DNA of 64,000 nt, taken from assembly GCF_000238355.1 (NCBI RefSeq), contig NZ_AHCA01000003.1, positions 124,001 through 188,000 on the forward strand, given 5' to 3'. The position numbers and the translations under genes were made by a program. This stretch comes from Pseudoalteromonas haloplanktis ATCC 14393. Lineage in GTDB: Bacteria; Pseudomonadota; Gammaproteobacteria; Enterobacterales; Alteromonadaceae. The notes beneath the pieces were generated by a model, which had not been told where the DNA came from, made no database searches, and saw only the letters and a list, made by a program, of their open reading frames with translations. Shown one piece after another: positions 51,446-60,653 of this stretch (position 1 is its first letter; each line of letters opens with the position of its first letter).

Positions 51446-53389
51446 ATGGCTGGTTTTAAAAAACTCATATTTATTCAGTTAATATCTTGGCTGTTGTTTG
51501 CGAGTATTGGTGGTTACTTTGTGGCTGCGGCGTTTGACAATGCAGCAAGTAATGCTCAACACAAAGCACAGTTAGTCGTTAATAACTATATTAATAAACA
51601 TTCTATTGCGGATATTTCCCCTGAGAAACTTCAGCAAGTTCTTGCTGATGGCAATACTTTTTCCTCATTTATTTTGCGTGATCAGCAAGGTAAAGAAGTC
51701 GTAAATATTCAATCCCCTACTCCTTTACCTGCTATTGCACAATTAGTAGAAAGCAGTTTTAACTCAATTCGACCGCAATTCGCTGTAAACCAAGCATCAG
51801 ATATTAAAGTTGAATTCATGATAAATGCCAACAACCTCGGACTGTTACTACAGCAAGGGTTATTTATTGTGATTTTAGTGTCAGGCTTAATGGCAATTAT
51901 TCCCATTGTTTTCATGAAAACCATGTTCCGCAAATTAAATCGCAATATCAGTATGACTGTAGCTGATGTTATTGATGTGTATATCAATCAAAATCAACTC
52001 AATAGCGGCCTTGATACTGCAATTAATAACAGCAAAATAAAACAATTGGGGGTTGATTTAATACCCAGCTTTAATCGACTTTCGCACTTTTTACAAAGTA
52101 AACATGATGATATTCAAAATGCGGCTCACACTATCAAACAAGAAGCCTATAAAGATGTGGTGACTGAGCTTGGCAATCGTAATATGTTTGTCGAATATTA
52201 TGAAAAACACATAGAAAGCAGTGAAAAAAGTACCTTTGGATCACTTGCGATGGTTCGTTGTAGTGAATTACAAGCAATAAACCAAACCCGCGGCTATCAA
52301 AAAGGTGATGAATATGTCAAAGCAGTTGCTGACATCATTAAGCATATTAGTGGCACCTATACTGGCAGTAAGGTTTTTCGTTTAAATAGTTCAGACTTTG
52401 CTATTGTGCTGCCCAACACGCCACTCAAAGAAGCTGAGCGCTTTGGTGATAACCTGCAATCCCGCTTTACGCAGTATCAACAAAATCAAGAGTTAAGCTC
52501 AGTAGCAAATACAGGTATTGTAGGCTACGAAAAAGGTAAGCCATTAGGTGAACTACTTTCAATCGTAGACAATGCCATGAGTATGGCACAATCCAAACAA
52601 GCTAATGCATGGCATGTACAACGTGAAACAGATTTAGTAAATAATGTCAGCGCTGGGTTTGGTAATCAAAATTGGCGTAAAGTGATCAATGAAGTTATTG
52701 AGTCTGAACGTGTGCATTTAGTGATGCAAAACATTATGCCTATTGGTAAAAGCATTAAAGCTTACGCAGAAATTCAGGTACGTTTTAAAACGGCTGAGAA
52801 TCAAGTGTTGCCTACAGCATCATTTTTGGCAATGGCTGAAAAACTTGATATGGCAATGGAAATTGATCGATTGATTATTGACTCGTCTCTTGAAAAAATT
52901 AAAAGCCGTAACTTTTCTGAAAAATTCTTTGGCTTAAATGTGACCGCTTCAAGCGCGCATAACGATCAGTTTGTGATTTGGTTAGAACGCCGCTTATTAA
53001 AAGATACCAATATAGCCTCAAAACTGGTCTTTGAAGTCAGTGAATTTGGCTTACAACAGAACATCAAAGCCAGTAAACGCTTTATTGATATGATTCATCG
53101 TGTTGGTGCGCGTATTACTGTTGAACGCTTTGGTGTGGGCTTAACCTCATTTAAGTTCTTCCGTGATTTAAAACCTGATTTTATCAAGATGGACGCAAGT
53201 TATACTCGCGGCCTTGAAGAAGATAAAAACAATCAATACTTTATGCGTTTAATGGTGGATCTGGCGCACCGCATTGGTGTCAGTGTGTTTGCTGAAGGCG
53301 TTGAAAGCCAAGAAGAAAAACATATAATAGAAACCCTTTGTTTAGATGGTGTTCAGGGTTATTACATCGAAAAACCCAAAGATATTTAA
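51446..53389 (+). CDS. Degenerate GGDEF-EAL membrane protein (CsrD/LapD-like)
   Basis: 647 residues: TM1 (about 7-28), a periplasmic sensor (about 30-133), TM2 (about 136-157), a HAMP-like coiled region, a GGDEF-fold domain with NSSDF (314-318) in place of GGDEF, and an EAL-fold domain with AEIQVR (441-446) in place of EVLLR and VERFG in place of DDFG. EGVE is retained. Catalysis of c-di-GMP synthesis or breakdown is therefore unlikely; binding and signalling, as in CsrD or LapD, fits better. LLPxxxLKEAE-like wording near 321-331 leans to CsrD. Confidence 0.75.
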   Translation: MAGFKKLIFIQLISWLLFASIGGYFVAAAFDNAASNAQHKAQLVVNNYINKHSIADISPEKLQQVLADGNTFSSFILRDQQGKEVVNIQSPTPLPAIAQLVESSFNSIRPQFAVNQASDIKVEFMINANNLGLLLQQGLFIVILVSGLMAIIPIVFMKTMFRKLNRNISMTVADVIDVYINQNQLNSGLDTAINNSKIKQLGVDLIPSFNRLSHFLQSKHDDIQNAAHTIKQEAYKDVVTELGNRNMFVEYYEKHIESSEKSTFGSLAMVRCSELQAINQTRGYQKGDEYVKAVADIIKHISGTYTGSKVFRLNSSDFAIVLPNTPLKEAERFGDNLQSRFTQYQQNQELSSVANTGIVGYEKGKPLGELLSIVDNAMSMAQSKQANAWHVQRETDLVNNVSAGFGNQNWRKVINEVIESERVHLVMQNIMPIGKSIKAYAEIQVRFKTAENQVLPTASFLAMAEKLDMAMEIDRLIIDSSLEKIKSRNFSEKFFGLNVTASSAHNDQFVIWLERRLLKDTNIASKLVFEVSEFGLQQNIKASKRFIDMIHRVGARITVERFGVGLTSFKFFRDLKPDFIKMDASYTRGLEEDKNNQYFMRLMVDLAHRIGVSVFAEGVESQEEKHIIETLCLDGVQGYYIEKPKDI

Positions 53390-53396
53390 TCCATGT

Positions 53397-53419
53397 AAAG
53401 GTGCGTTTGCGCACCTTTA
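53397..53419 (+). terminator. Hairpin after the GGDEF-EAL gene
   Basis: AAAGGTGCG, loop TTTG, CGCACCTTT, 8 bases after the stop; the T tract is short. Confidence 0.65.
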
Positions 53420-53650
53420 TACTCCAAGCCTTAGTGTAACTCTGCACGGTAAAACTATTCCTTTTGTCTCTACCCATTGTCCTATTGCAGGTATTTTAGT
53501 TAATAAACCGTAAATGTTTATTTAGCAATCAGGAAATTTTTAATGCAATTAACTATCATTACTAAATGAGCGGTTTATTTGCCCGCTACGTGTTGTTAAA
53601 CCGACAATAAAAAAGGATAATGACGACGTTTATTATAGCTTGAGGCGAAC

Positions 53651-54232
53651 ATGACAGAATATGTCTTGCTGTTGATCGGCACGGTACTGGTTAATAACTT
53701 TGTGTTAGTACAATTTTTAGGTCTATGCCCATTTATGGGAGTGTCTGGTAAACTAGACACCGCAATTGGTATGTCCTTAGCAACCACATTCGTGTTAACG
53801 CTTGCCTCTGTAACAAGCTATCTCGTTCATCAATATATTTTGATCCCACTTGATATTACCTACTTGCGCACCCTTAGCTTTATTTTAGTCATTGCGGTGG
53901 TCGTGCAATTTACCGAAATGGTGGTTAGAAAAACCAGTCCGACACTTTATCGCCTGTTGGGTATATTTTTACCTTTGATCACCACAAACTGTGCGGTATT
54001 AGGTGTTGCACTGTTAAATATCAAAGAAGATCATACATTTTTACAATCAGCGGTCTTTGGCTTTGGCGCTGCCGTTGGTTTTTCTATGGTACTTGTTTTA
54101 TTTGCAGCACTTCGTGAGCGCTTAAACGCAGCAGATGTACCTACCCCATTTAAAGGTGCATCCATTGCGATGATCACCGCAGGCTTAATGTCGATGGCCT
54201 TTATGGGTTTTACAGGATTAGTGAAGTTTTAA
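53651..54232 (+). CDS. rnfA: Electron transport complex subunit RnfA/RsxA
   Basis: 193 residues with six transmembrane helices, starting [32 protein letters not shown], including the conserved Cys in GLCPFMG that takes part in a membrane [2Fe-2S] site with RnfE. The Rnf complex couples NADH:ferredoxin electron transfer to Na+/H+ movement; in gammaproteobacteria Rsx also reduces SoxR. First gene of a six-gene operon. Confidence 0.95.
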   Translation: MTEYVLLLIGTVLVNNFVLVQFLGLCPFMGVSGKLDTAIGMSLATTFVLTLASVTSYLVHQYILIPLDITYLRTLSFILVIAVVVQFTEMVVRKTSPTLYRLLGIFLPLITTNCAVLGVALLNIKEDHTFLQSAVFGFGAAVGFSMVLVLFAALRERLNAADVPTPFKGASIAMITAGLMSMAFMGFTGLVKF

Positions 54233-54233
54233 C

Positions 54234-54788
54234 ATGACCTTGTTTTATGCCTTGATTGCGCTGGGTTCGCTGGCACTTATTTTTGGTTTGATCTTAGGAT
54301 TTGCCGCGGTACGTTTTCGTGTGCAAAGTAATCCTATTGTCGAACAAATCGATACTATTTTACCGCAAACCCAATGTGGTCAATGTGGTTACCCTGGTTG
54401 TCGTCCTTATGCTGAGGCGATTGCCAACGGCGACGAAATAAATAAATGCCCGCCTGGGGGCGATGCGACTGTAAAAAAATTAGCCGATTTAATGGGCGTA
54501 GAAGCAAAGCCACTAGCCGGTGGTGAACAAGCAGAGCCAGTTAAAACGGTCGCTTATATTCGAGAAGACGAATGCATTGGTTGTACTAAATGCATTCAAG
54601 CCTGCCCTGTAGATGCCATTGTGGGTGCCACACGCCAAATGCATACGGTATTGATTGATGAATGTACAGGCTGTGATCTATGTGTTGAACCTTGTCCTGT
54701 TGATTGTATTGACATGTTGCCAGTGAAAACCACAAAACAAACGTGGAAATGGCAACTTGATGCAATCCCAGTTACACAAATTGATTAA
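54234..54788 (+). CDS. rnfB: Electron transport complex subunit RnfB
   Basis: 184 residues: N-terminal membrane anchor (about 4-26), a four-Cys [4Fe-4S] domain (CGQCGYPGC...CPPGG) and two ferredoxin-type clusters ([24 protein letters not shown]). It hands electrons between ferredoxin and RnfC/RnfD. One base after rnfA. Confidence 0.95.
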   Translation: MTLFYALIALGSLALIFGLILGFAAVRFRVQSNPIVEQIDTILPQTQCGQCGYPGCRPYAEAIANGDEINKCPPGGDATVKKLADLMGVEAKPLAGGEQAEPVKTVAYIREDECIGCTKCIQACPVDAIVGATRQMHTVLIDECTGCDLCVEPCPVDCIDMLPVKTTKQTWKWQLDAIPVTQID

Positions 54789-54797
54789 GGGGCACAC

Positions 54798-57350
54798 ATG
54801 GAAAAGCTAATTGCACAAATAAAACAAGGTAAAGTGTGGCCATTTCCAGGAGGTATACATCCACCTGGACAAAAAACGATTTCCACAGGCCAAGCCATAA
54901 CCCGCTTACCTTTACCTGACAAGCTCGTTGTACCTTTAAAGCAACACATTGGTGCCAATGGTAAATTAATCGTCGACAAAGGTCAGCAAGTATTAAAAGG
55001 CCAAGCGCTAACAAAACCTGTAGCTAATTGGTCAGTGCCAATTCATGCCCCAACGTCTGGTGTGATCACTGATATTTGCCAAATGCCTTCAGCGCATCCG
55101 TCCGCACTACCTGAATTAAGCATAATTATTGAACCAGACGGTCAAGACCGCTGGTGTACATTAAACCCCGTGCCAACACCAAGCTTGCTTTCGCACGAGC
55201 AGTTAATCGATATTATTCATGATCGTGGTATTGCAGGCATGGGCGGCGCAGGATTTCCGACTTATATCAAAGCTGATAGCCGTAAAGCTATTGAGTATTT
55301 TATTGTTAATGCGGTCGAATGCGAGCCCTACATTACTGCTGACGATATGCTAATGAGAGAGTATGCCAGCGGCATCATTGCTGGTATCGAAATCATGCAA
55401 CAACTTCTTACACCAACGCTTACAATTGTTGGTATAGAAGACAATAAACCAGAAGCCATCGCAGCCATGCAGACAGCAGCGGCCCATAACGATAAGATAA
55501 TTATTCAAACCGTCCCAACGGTTTACCCGTCAGGCGGTGAAAAGCAATTAATACAATTACTTACCAATAAAGAAGTGCCCAGTGGCGGTATTCCTGCTGA
55601 TATTGGTGTACTCGTGCAAAACGTTGGTACTTTATTTGCGGTTAATCAAGCGGTGTTCGAGGGTAAACCACTGATTGAACGTGTTATTACGGTAACAGGC
55701 AATACAATTCATAACCCTGGCAATGTGTGGGCCTTATTAGGGACTGAAATAAAGCATTTACTTGACTGCCAAGGGTTTTCACCCGTGCCACAACAGCGTG
55801 TTGTGATGGGCGGGCCTATGATGGGCTTTACCTTACCTACTGTGCGCATTGGTGTAGTAAAAACCACAAACTGTATTTTAGCCCCAGATCATGAGGAACT
55901 TGCAGAGCCCGGCCCTGAAAAAGCCTGTATTCGCTGTAGCGCCTGTGCAGACGCCTGCCCCGCTTCATTATTACCGCAACAGCTGCAATGGTTTGCTAAG
56001 TCAAAAGAATATGACAAGCTAAAAGAACATAATCTATTTGATTGTATCGAGTGCGGCGCTTGTGCCTATGTGTGCCCTAGCGAAATTCCACTCGTACAAT
56101 ACTACCGTGTTGCTAAAGTTGAAATAAAAGAGCAACAAGCTGAACAAGTTAAAGCTGAGCGTGCAAAAGAACGCTTTGAACTTAGAAAGCAGCGTCTTGA
56201 GCGTGAACAAGAAGCACGGCAAAACCGTCACAAACGCAAACCTGCCACTGAAAAGTCAGCGGACGAAAAGCAAAAAATTGCCGATGCACTCGCCCGAGTT
56301 AAAAGTAAGCCAGCAAAGGACGACGATAAATCTGCCGTTGCAACAGCAATAGCTCGCGCTAAAGCAAAAAAACAAAATCAAGGTGCGGACTTAGAGCCTG
56401 ATAATAGTGACGTTGCTTTAGAACGTGCAGCGCGCAAGGAGCAAGCTCGTAAGTATAAAGAGCAAAAAGCGGCAGCATCGACCACTGACGGTGATAAAGC
56501 AGCCCCTGCCGATGATAAAAAAGCCGCCGTAGCGGCAGCCATTGCGCGTGCTAAAGCTAAAAAGGCAGCCTCCTCTACTACGGACAGCGAAACAGCTGCG
56601 CCAGCTGATGATAAAAAAGCCGCCGTAGCAGCGGCCATTGCGCGTGCTAAAGCCAAAAAAGCAGCAAAAGCCGAACAAGCTGATTCACTAGAGGCTGACC
56701 AAACACAAAGCGAAACAGCTGCGCCAGCTGACGATAAAAAAGCCGCCGTGGCAGCGGCCATTGCGCGTGCTAAAGCCAAAAAAGCAGCAAAAGCCGAACA
56801 AGCTGATTCACTAGAGGCTGACCAAACACAAAGCGAAACAGCTGCGCCAGCTGACGATAAAAAAGCTGCCGTGGCAGCGGCCATTGCGCGTGCTAAAGCC
56901 AAAAAAGCAGCAAAAGCCGAACAAGCTGATTCACTAGAGGCTGACCAAACACAAAGCGAAACAGCTGCGCCTGCTGACGATAAAAAAGCTGCCGTGGCAG
57001 CGGCCATTGCGCGTGCTAAAGCCAAAAAAGCAGCAAAAGCCGAACAAGCTGATTCACTAGAGGCTGACCAAACCCAAAGCGAAACAGCTGCGCCTGCTGA
57101 CGATAAAAAAGCCGCCATAGCAGCGGCCATTGCGCGTGCTAAAGCTAAAAAAGCAGCAAAAGCCGAACAAGTATCTAGCGTAGAAAAAGACAATGCTGTA
57201 GATGAAACTACACCTACAACTAAAAACCAAGAGCCAGGCACTGAAGCTCAACCAGAGCAAACAGCGCAAGATAAGAAAAAGGCCGCAGTCGCTGCTGCAA
57301 TTGCCCGAGCAAAAGCCAAGAAACTACAACAAGAAGGAAGTGATAAGTAA
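54798..57350 (+). CDS. rnfC: Electron transport complex subunit RnfC with long repeat tail
   Basis: 850 residues. Residues 1 to about 450 are RnfC proper: FMN/NADH-binding GGAGFPTYIK-type region (GIAGMGGAGFPT), SLBB, and two [4Fe-4S] motifs (CIRCSACADACP, CIECGACAYVCP). A Lys/Glu coiled coil follows, then an Ala/Lys-rich tail made of repeats (see repeat entry). Family members vary in tail length; this one is long. Soluble NADH-side subunit. Confidence 0.95.
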   Translation: MEKLIAQIKQGKVWPFPGGIHPPGQKTISTGQAITRLPLPDKLVVPLKQHIGANGKLIVDKGQQVLKGQALTKPVANWSVPIHAPTSGVITDICQMPSAHPSALPELSIIIEPDGQDRWCTLNPVPTPSLLSHEQLIDIIHDRGIAGMGGAGFPTYIKADSRKAIEYFIVNAVECEPYITADDMLMREYASGIIAGIEIMQQLLTPTLTIVGIEDNKPEAIAAMQTAAAHNDKIIIQTVPTVYPSGGEKQLIQLLTNKEVPSGGIPADIGVLVQNVGTLFAVNQAVFEGKPLIERVITVTGNTIHNPGNVWALLGTEIKHLLDCQGFSPVPQQRVVMGGPMMGFTLPTVRIGVVKTTNCILAPDHEELAEPGPEKACIRCSACADACPASLLPQQLQWFAKSKEYDKLKEHNLFDCIECGACAYVCPSEIPLVQYYRVAKVEIKEQQAEQVKAERAKERFELRKQRLEREQEARQNRHKRKPATEKSADEKQKIADALARVKSKPAKDDDKSAVATAIARAKAKKQNQGADLEPDNSDVALERAARKEQARKYKEQKAAASTTDGDKAAPADDKKAAVAAAIARAKAKKAASSTTDSETAAPADDKKAAVAAAIARAKAKKAAKAEQADSLEADQTQSETAAPADDKKAAVAAAIARAKAKKAAKAEQADSLEADQTQSETAAPADDKKAAVAAAIARAKAKKAAKAEQADSLEADQTQSETAAPADDKKAAVAAAIARAKAKKAAKAEQADSLEADQTQSETAAPADDKKAAIAAAIARAKAKKAAKAEQVSSVEKDNAVDETTPTTKNQEPGTEAQPEQTAQDKKKAAVAAAIARAKAKKLQQEGSDK
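56589..57180 (+). repeat. 123-bp tandem repeat inside rnfC
   Basis: Units begin at 56589, 56712, 56835, 56958 and 57081, exactly 123 bases (41 codons) apart and nearly identical. Each encodes ETAAPADDKKAAVAAAIARA then KAKKAAKAEQADSLEADQTQS. Shorter ADDKKAAVAAAIARAKAKK blocks flank the array. The third-position differences are few, so recent expansion is likely. Confidence 0.95.
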
Positions 57351-58408
57351 TGAAGCTTACGATGGCCAGCTCGCCGCATAGTCACAGCCATAAATCACTG
57401 AGCAAATTGATGCAAACAGTGATCTTAGCCTGTATTCCTGGACTTATCGCGCAACTGTATTTTTTTGGAACGGGCGTATTAATTCAGCTGATTTTAGCCT
57501 TGCTCACAGCCAGTATTAGTGAAGCTGTTATCATGCGTATTCGCAAGCGCCCAGTGTGGCCTACACTAAGTGATGGTAGCGCTTGGCTTACAGCCGTATT
57601 GTTAGCACTGAGCATTCCACCGTTGGCACCATGGTGGATTATTGTGATTGGTAGCTTTTTTGCCATTGTAATTGTTAAACAGCTCTATGGTGGACTTGGC
57701 TTTAACTTATTTAACCCTGCAATGGCTGCGTATGTATTGTTGCTAATTTCATTCCCAGTACAAATGACGACTTGGATGCCGGTCAATGATCTTCTCGCTA
57801 ATTCTATTAGCTTTAATCAGCAACTAAGCGTTATTTTTAATGGTTTTACCAGCGCAGGCTTTAGTGTTGATCAACTAAGAGTCGGTGTAGATGGCATAAC
57901 AATGGCAACGCCGCTAGATACCATTAAAACAGATATCGCCCATGGTTTAACTATCACTGAGAGTATGCAAGCCGCTATTTTTAATAGTTGGTTAGGCCAA
58001 GGTTGGGGCTGGGTTAATCTTGGCTTTTTAATCGGCGGCTTATACCTGATTAAAGCAAAAGTTATAAACTGGCATATCCCAGTTGGCGTCATTGCATCCA
58101 TTGCTGTATGTAGCGCTGTGGGTTATATCGCAGCACCGGGGACTGAACCTGGCGTTGTATTTCACTTGTTTAGCGGCGCCACTATGCTTGGGGCATTCTT
58201 TATAGCGACTGATCCTGTTTCTGCAGCCACGACTAACCGCGGCCGATTAATTTACGGCGCATTAATTGGCTTATTAGTGTATTTAATTCGTACATTTGGC
58301 GGCTACCCAGATGCAATGGCCTTTGCGGTATTGTTGCTTAACATGGCTGTGCCACTAATTGACTACTACACCCAACCACGTACTTATGGCCATGGGGTAA
58401 ACAAATGA
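57350..58408 (+). CDS. rnfD: Electron transport complex subunit RnfD
   Basis: 352 residues, about nine transmembrane helices, with the FMN attachment motif around TMATPLD (covalent flavin on the Thr). The ATG overlaps the rnfC stop as TAATG. Membrane part of the ion-translocating path. Confidence 0.95.
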   Translation: MKLTMASSPHSHSHKSLSKLMQTVILACIPGLIAQLYFFGTGVLIQLILALLTASISEAVIMRIRKRPVWPTLSDGSAWLTAVLLALSIPPLAPWWIIVIGSFFAIVIVKQLYGGLGFNLFNPAMAAYVLLLISFPVQMTTWMPVNDLLANSISFNQQLSVIFNGFTSAGFSVDQLRVGVDGITMATPLDTIKTDIAHGLTITESMQAAIFNSWLGQGWGWVNLGFLIGGLYLIKAKVINWHIPVGVIASIAVCSAVGYIAAPGTEPGVVFHLFSGATMLGAFFIATDPVSAATTNRGRLIYGALIGLLVYLIRTFGGYPDAMAFAVLLLNMAVPLIDYYTQPRTYGHGVNK

Positions 58409-59040
58409 TCATTTCATCAATGACCAAAAACGGCGGTATTTTAGCCCTGTTTGCACTGATCACTACCGGCGCAGTGGGAGTCATTCATACTCTCACTGCA
58501 GATAACATTGCAGAGCAAGAGCGCAAACAGCTGTCGCTACAATTGCAAGATGTGTTGGACCCTCATTTTTACGATAATACCCTTTATCAAGATTGCGCCA
58601 TCATCGATGATCCGTTAATCGGTGATCAGCCACAAACAATTTATCGGGCGCGAAAAGATGGCCAGCCTGTCGCTTTGGTTATACGCCACGTCACGCCAAA
58701 AGGTTACAGTGGTGATATCGAGTTATTAACTGCGGTATTTGCAAACGCAGATGTGGCCGGTGTGCGTGTTACTAAACACGAAGAAACGCCAGGACTTGGT
58801 GACAAAGTGGAAATAAAAAAATCGTTGTGGATCACCTCATTTAAAGGTCAAACACTACACAGTGAAGACGATCAACGCTGGGCCGTTAAAAAAGATGGCG
58901 GCAGTTTTGATCAATTCACTGGCGCTACTATTACGCCACGTGCTGTGGTTGGTTCAGTAAAACAAGCTGTGCTATTCTCAAAAAATAATTTCGATGCGGT
59001 ATTTAATGCAAGTAATGCATGCCAAGTAGGTGAATCATGA
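58405..59040 (+). CDS. rnfG: Electron transport complex subunit RnfG
   Basis: 211 residues: one N-terminal transmembrane helix and a periplasmic FMN domain with the [12 protein letters not shown] attachment motif (about 169-180). Overlaps rnfD by 4 bases and rnfE by 4 bases. Confidence 0.95.
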   Translation: MIISSMTKNGGILALFALITTGAVGVIHTLTADNIAEQERKQLSLQLQDVLDPHFYDNTLYQDCAIIDDPLIGDQPQTIYRARKDGQPVALVIRHVTPKGYSGDIELLTAVFANADVAGVRVTKHEETPGLGDKVEIKKSLWITSFKGQTLHSEDDQRWAVKKDGGSFDQFTGATITPRAVVGSVKQAVLFSKNNFDAVFNASNACQVGES

Positions 59041-59735
59041 GCCAATTAAAAGAGTTATTTAACGAAGGGATGTGGAAAAACAACCCTGCCCTCGTACAAT
59101 TACTTGGTTTGTGTCCGCTGTTAGCTGTCACCTCAACGGTTACCAACGCAATGGGACTTGGCCTTGCAACATTACTGGTATTAGTGGGCTCAAACGTGAC
59201 TATTTCTGCAGTGCGAAACTTCGTACCAAAAGACATTCGCATACCTGTGTTTGTAATGTTTATCGCAGGCTTCGTAACCATAGTACAACTACTAATGAAT
59301 GCCTATACATTTGGCTTATATCAATCACTGGGGATTTTTATTCCGCTGATAGTAACTAACTGTGCCATTATCGGCCGCGCCGAAGCTTATGCCTCTAAAA
59401 ACCCTGTTCATTTATCAGCGTTTGACGGCTTAATGATGGGCTCAGGCTTTATGGTGGTACTTGTTATACTTGGCGCAATGCGCGAACTAATAGGTCAAGG
59501 CACCTTATTTGATGGCGCCGATTTACTACTAGGCCCATGGGCATCAGTGTTACGAATTGAAGTATTTAGTTTTGATAACCAATTTTTACTCGCGATTTTA
59601 CCACCGGGCGCATTTTTAGGTTTAGGGTTACTAATAGCCGCTAAAAATGTCATCGACGCACAAATAAAAGCAAAGCAAGTCGCACCACCTGTGGCCGAAA
59701 AAGGCCCGCGAGCAAGGGTCACCAGTTTAACTTAA
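59037..59735 (+). CDS. rnfE: Electron transport complex subunit RnfE/RsxE
   Basis: 232 residues, six transmembrane helices, paralogue of RnfA with the same GLCPLLAVT Cys motif near the N-terminus. Closes the operon; a hairpin follows. Confidence 0.95.
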   Translation: MSQLKELFNEGMWKNNPALVQLLGLCPLLAVTSTVTNAMGLGLATLLVLVGSNVTISAVRNFVPKDIRIPVFVMFIAGFVTIVQLLMNAYTFGLYQSLGIFIPLIVTNCAIIGRAEAYASKNPVHLSAFDGLMMGSGFMVVLVILGAMRELIGQGTLFDGADLLLGPWASVLRIEVFSFDNQFLLAILPPGAFLGLGLLIAAKNVIDAQIKAKQVAPPVAEKGPRARVTSLT

Positions 59736-59742
59736 GGGGAAG

Positions 59743-59765
59743 CGCACAGTATTTACTGTGCGTTT
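59743..59765 (+). terminator. Hairpin between rnfE and nth
   Basis: CGCACAGTA and TACTGTGCG form a 9-bp stem with a tiny loop, ending in TTT, 7 bases before the nth ATG. May attenuate nth as the last gene of the rnf operon. Confidence 0.6.
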
Positions 59766-59772
59766 AAGTTGC

Positions 59773-60405
59773 ATGAATAAAGAAAAACGTTACGAAATAC
59801 TCTCGCGCCTGCGTGAGCAAAATCCGCATCCTGAAACTGAGCTTGAATATTCAAGCCCGTTTGAACTACTAGTAGCGGTAACACTATCAGCACAAGCCAC
59901 CGATGTAGGTGTTAATAAAGCCACCCGTAAGCTCTTTCCCGTAGCCAATACGCCACAAGCCATTTTAGACTTAGGCCACGATACGCTGCGCGATTACATT
60001 AAAACCATCGGCTTATTTAACTCTAAAGCCGCCAATGTGTACAAAATGTGCCAGATTTTAGTAGATAAACACAACAGCGAAGTTCCTGAAAACCGCGAAG
60101 CCCTAGAAGCCCTCCCCGGCGTTGGCCGTAAAACTGCAAACGTCGTACTCAACACCGCCTTCGGCTGGCCGACAATCGCGGTAGACACCCATATTTTCCG
60201 TGTTTCAAACCGTACTAAGCTTGCTATGGGTAAAGACGTGGTCGCAGTTGAACAAAAGCTTGAAAAAGTGATCCCAAAAGAGTTTAAAGTAGACGTACAC
60301 CACTGGCTAATATTACATGGCCGCTATGTATGCGTAGCCCGCAAACCAAAATGTGGCAGCTGTATTATTGAAGACTTGTGTGAGTTTAAAGATAAAGTAG
60401 AGTAA
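59773..60405 (+). CDS. nth: Endonuclease III
   Basis: 210 residues from ATG 59773 (an in-frame ATG 15 bases earlier is less likely). HhH-GPD base-excision glycosylase/AP lyase with catalytic Lys 120 (LPGVGRK) and Asp 138 (VDTH), and the C-terminal [4Fe-4S] Cys 187, 194, 197, 203, all at E. coli numbering. Adjacent to rnf as in other gammaproteobacteria. A decayed copy of its 3' part lies at 62651-62885. Confidence 0.97.
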   Translation: MNKEKRYEILSRLREQNPHPETELEYSSPFELLVAVTLSAQATDVGVNKATRKLFPVANTPQAILDLGHDTLRDYIKTIGLFNSKAANVYKMCQILVDKHNSEVPENREALEALPGVGRKTANVVLNTAFGWPTIAVDTHIFRVSNRTKLAMGKDVVAVEQKLEKVIPKEFKVDVHHWLILHGRYVCVARKPKCGSCIIEDLCEFKDKVE

Positions 60406-60653
60406 GTTAGTGACTACTTTGAGCGAAAAGCTGATCATCAGACACTCTTGTTTTTGGTCATTTCTGAGTTTAGCTCTCTGGGTAGTGCGCATTTTTCGCA
60501 TTACTTCAAGTTTCCAGCTAGGCTACGCACATCAAACCAAGTTTCCCTACCCATTGCACTCAAATGTTATTATCACTCAACAAACAACACTGCCTCAAGC
60601 AAAATAACAGTTGGTCGAGATGTCTTGAAGCATCCACCTATAAGTGGCGTGTA
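60406..60653. other. Gap between nth and the KAP NTPase gene
   Basis: 248 bases without a convincing gene, terminator or repeat. Confidence 0.4.

Noticed and set aside
56378-57241. 287-residue Ala/Ser-rich reading frame on the minus strand within rnfC
   Set aside because: It is the complement of the rnfC tandem repeat, with no ribosome-binding site or family likeness.
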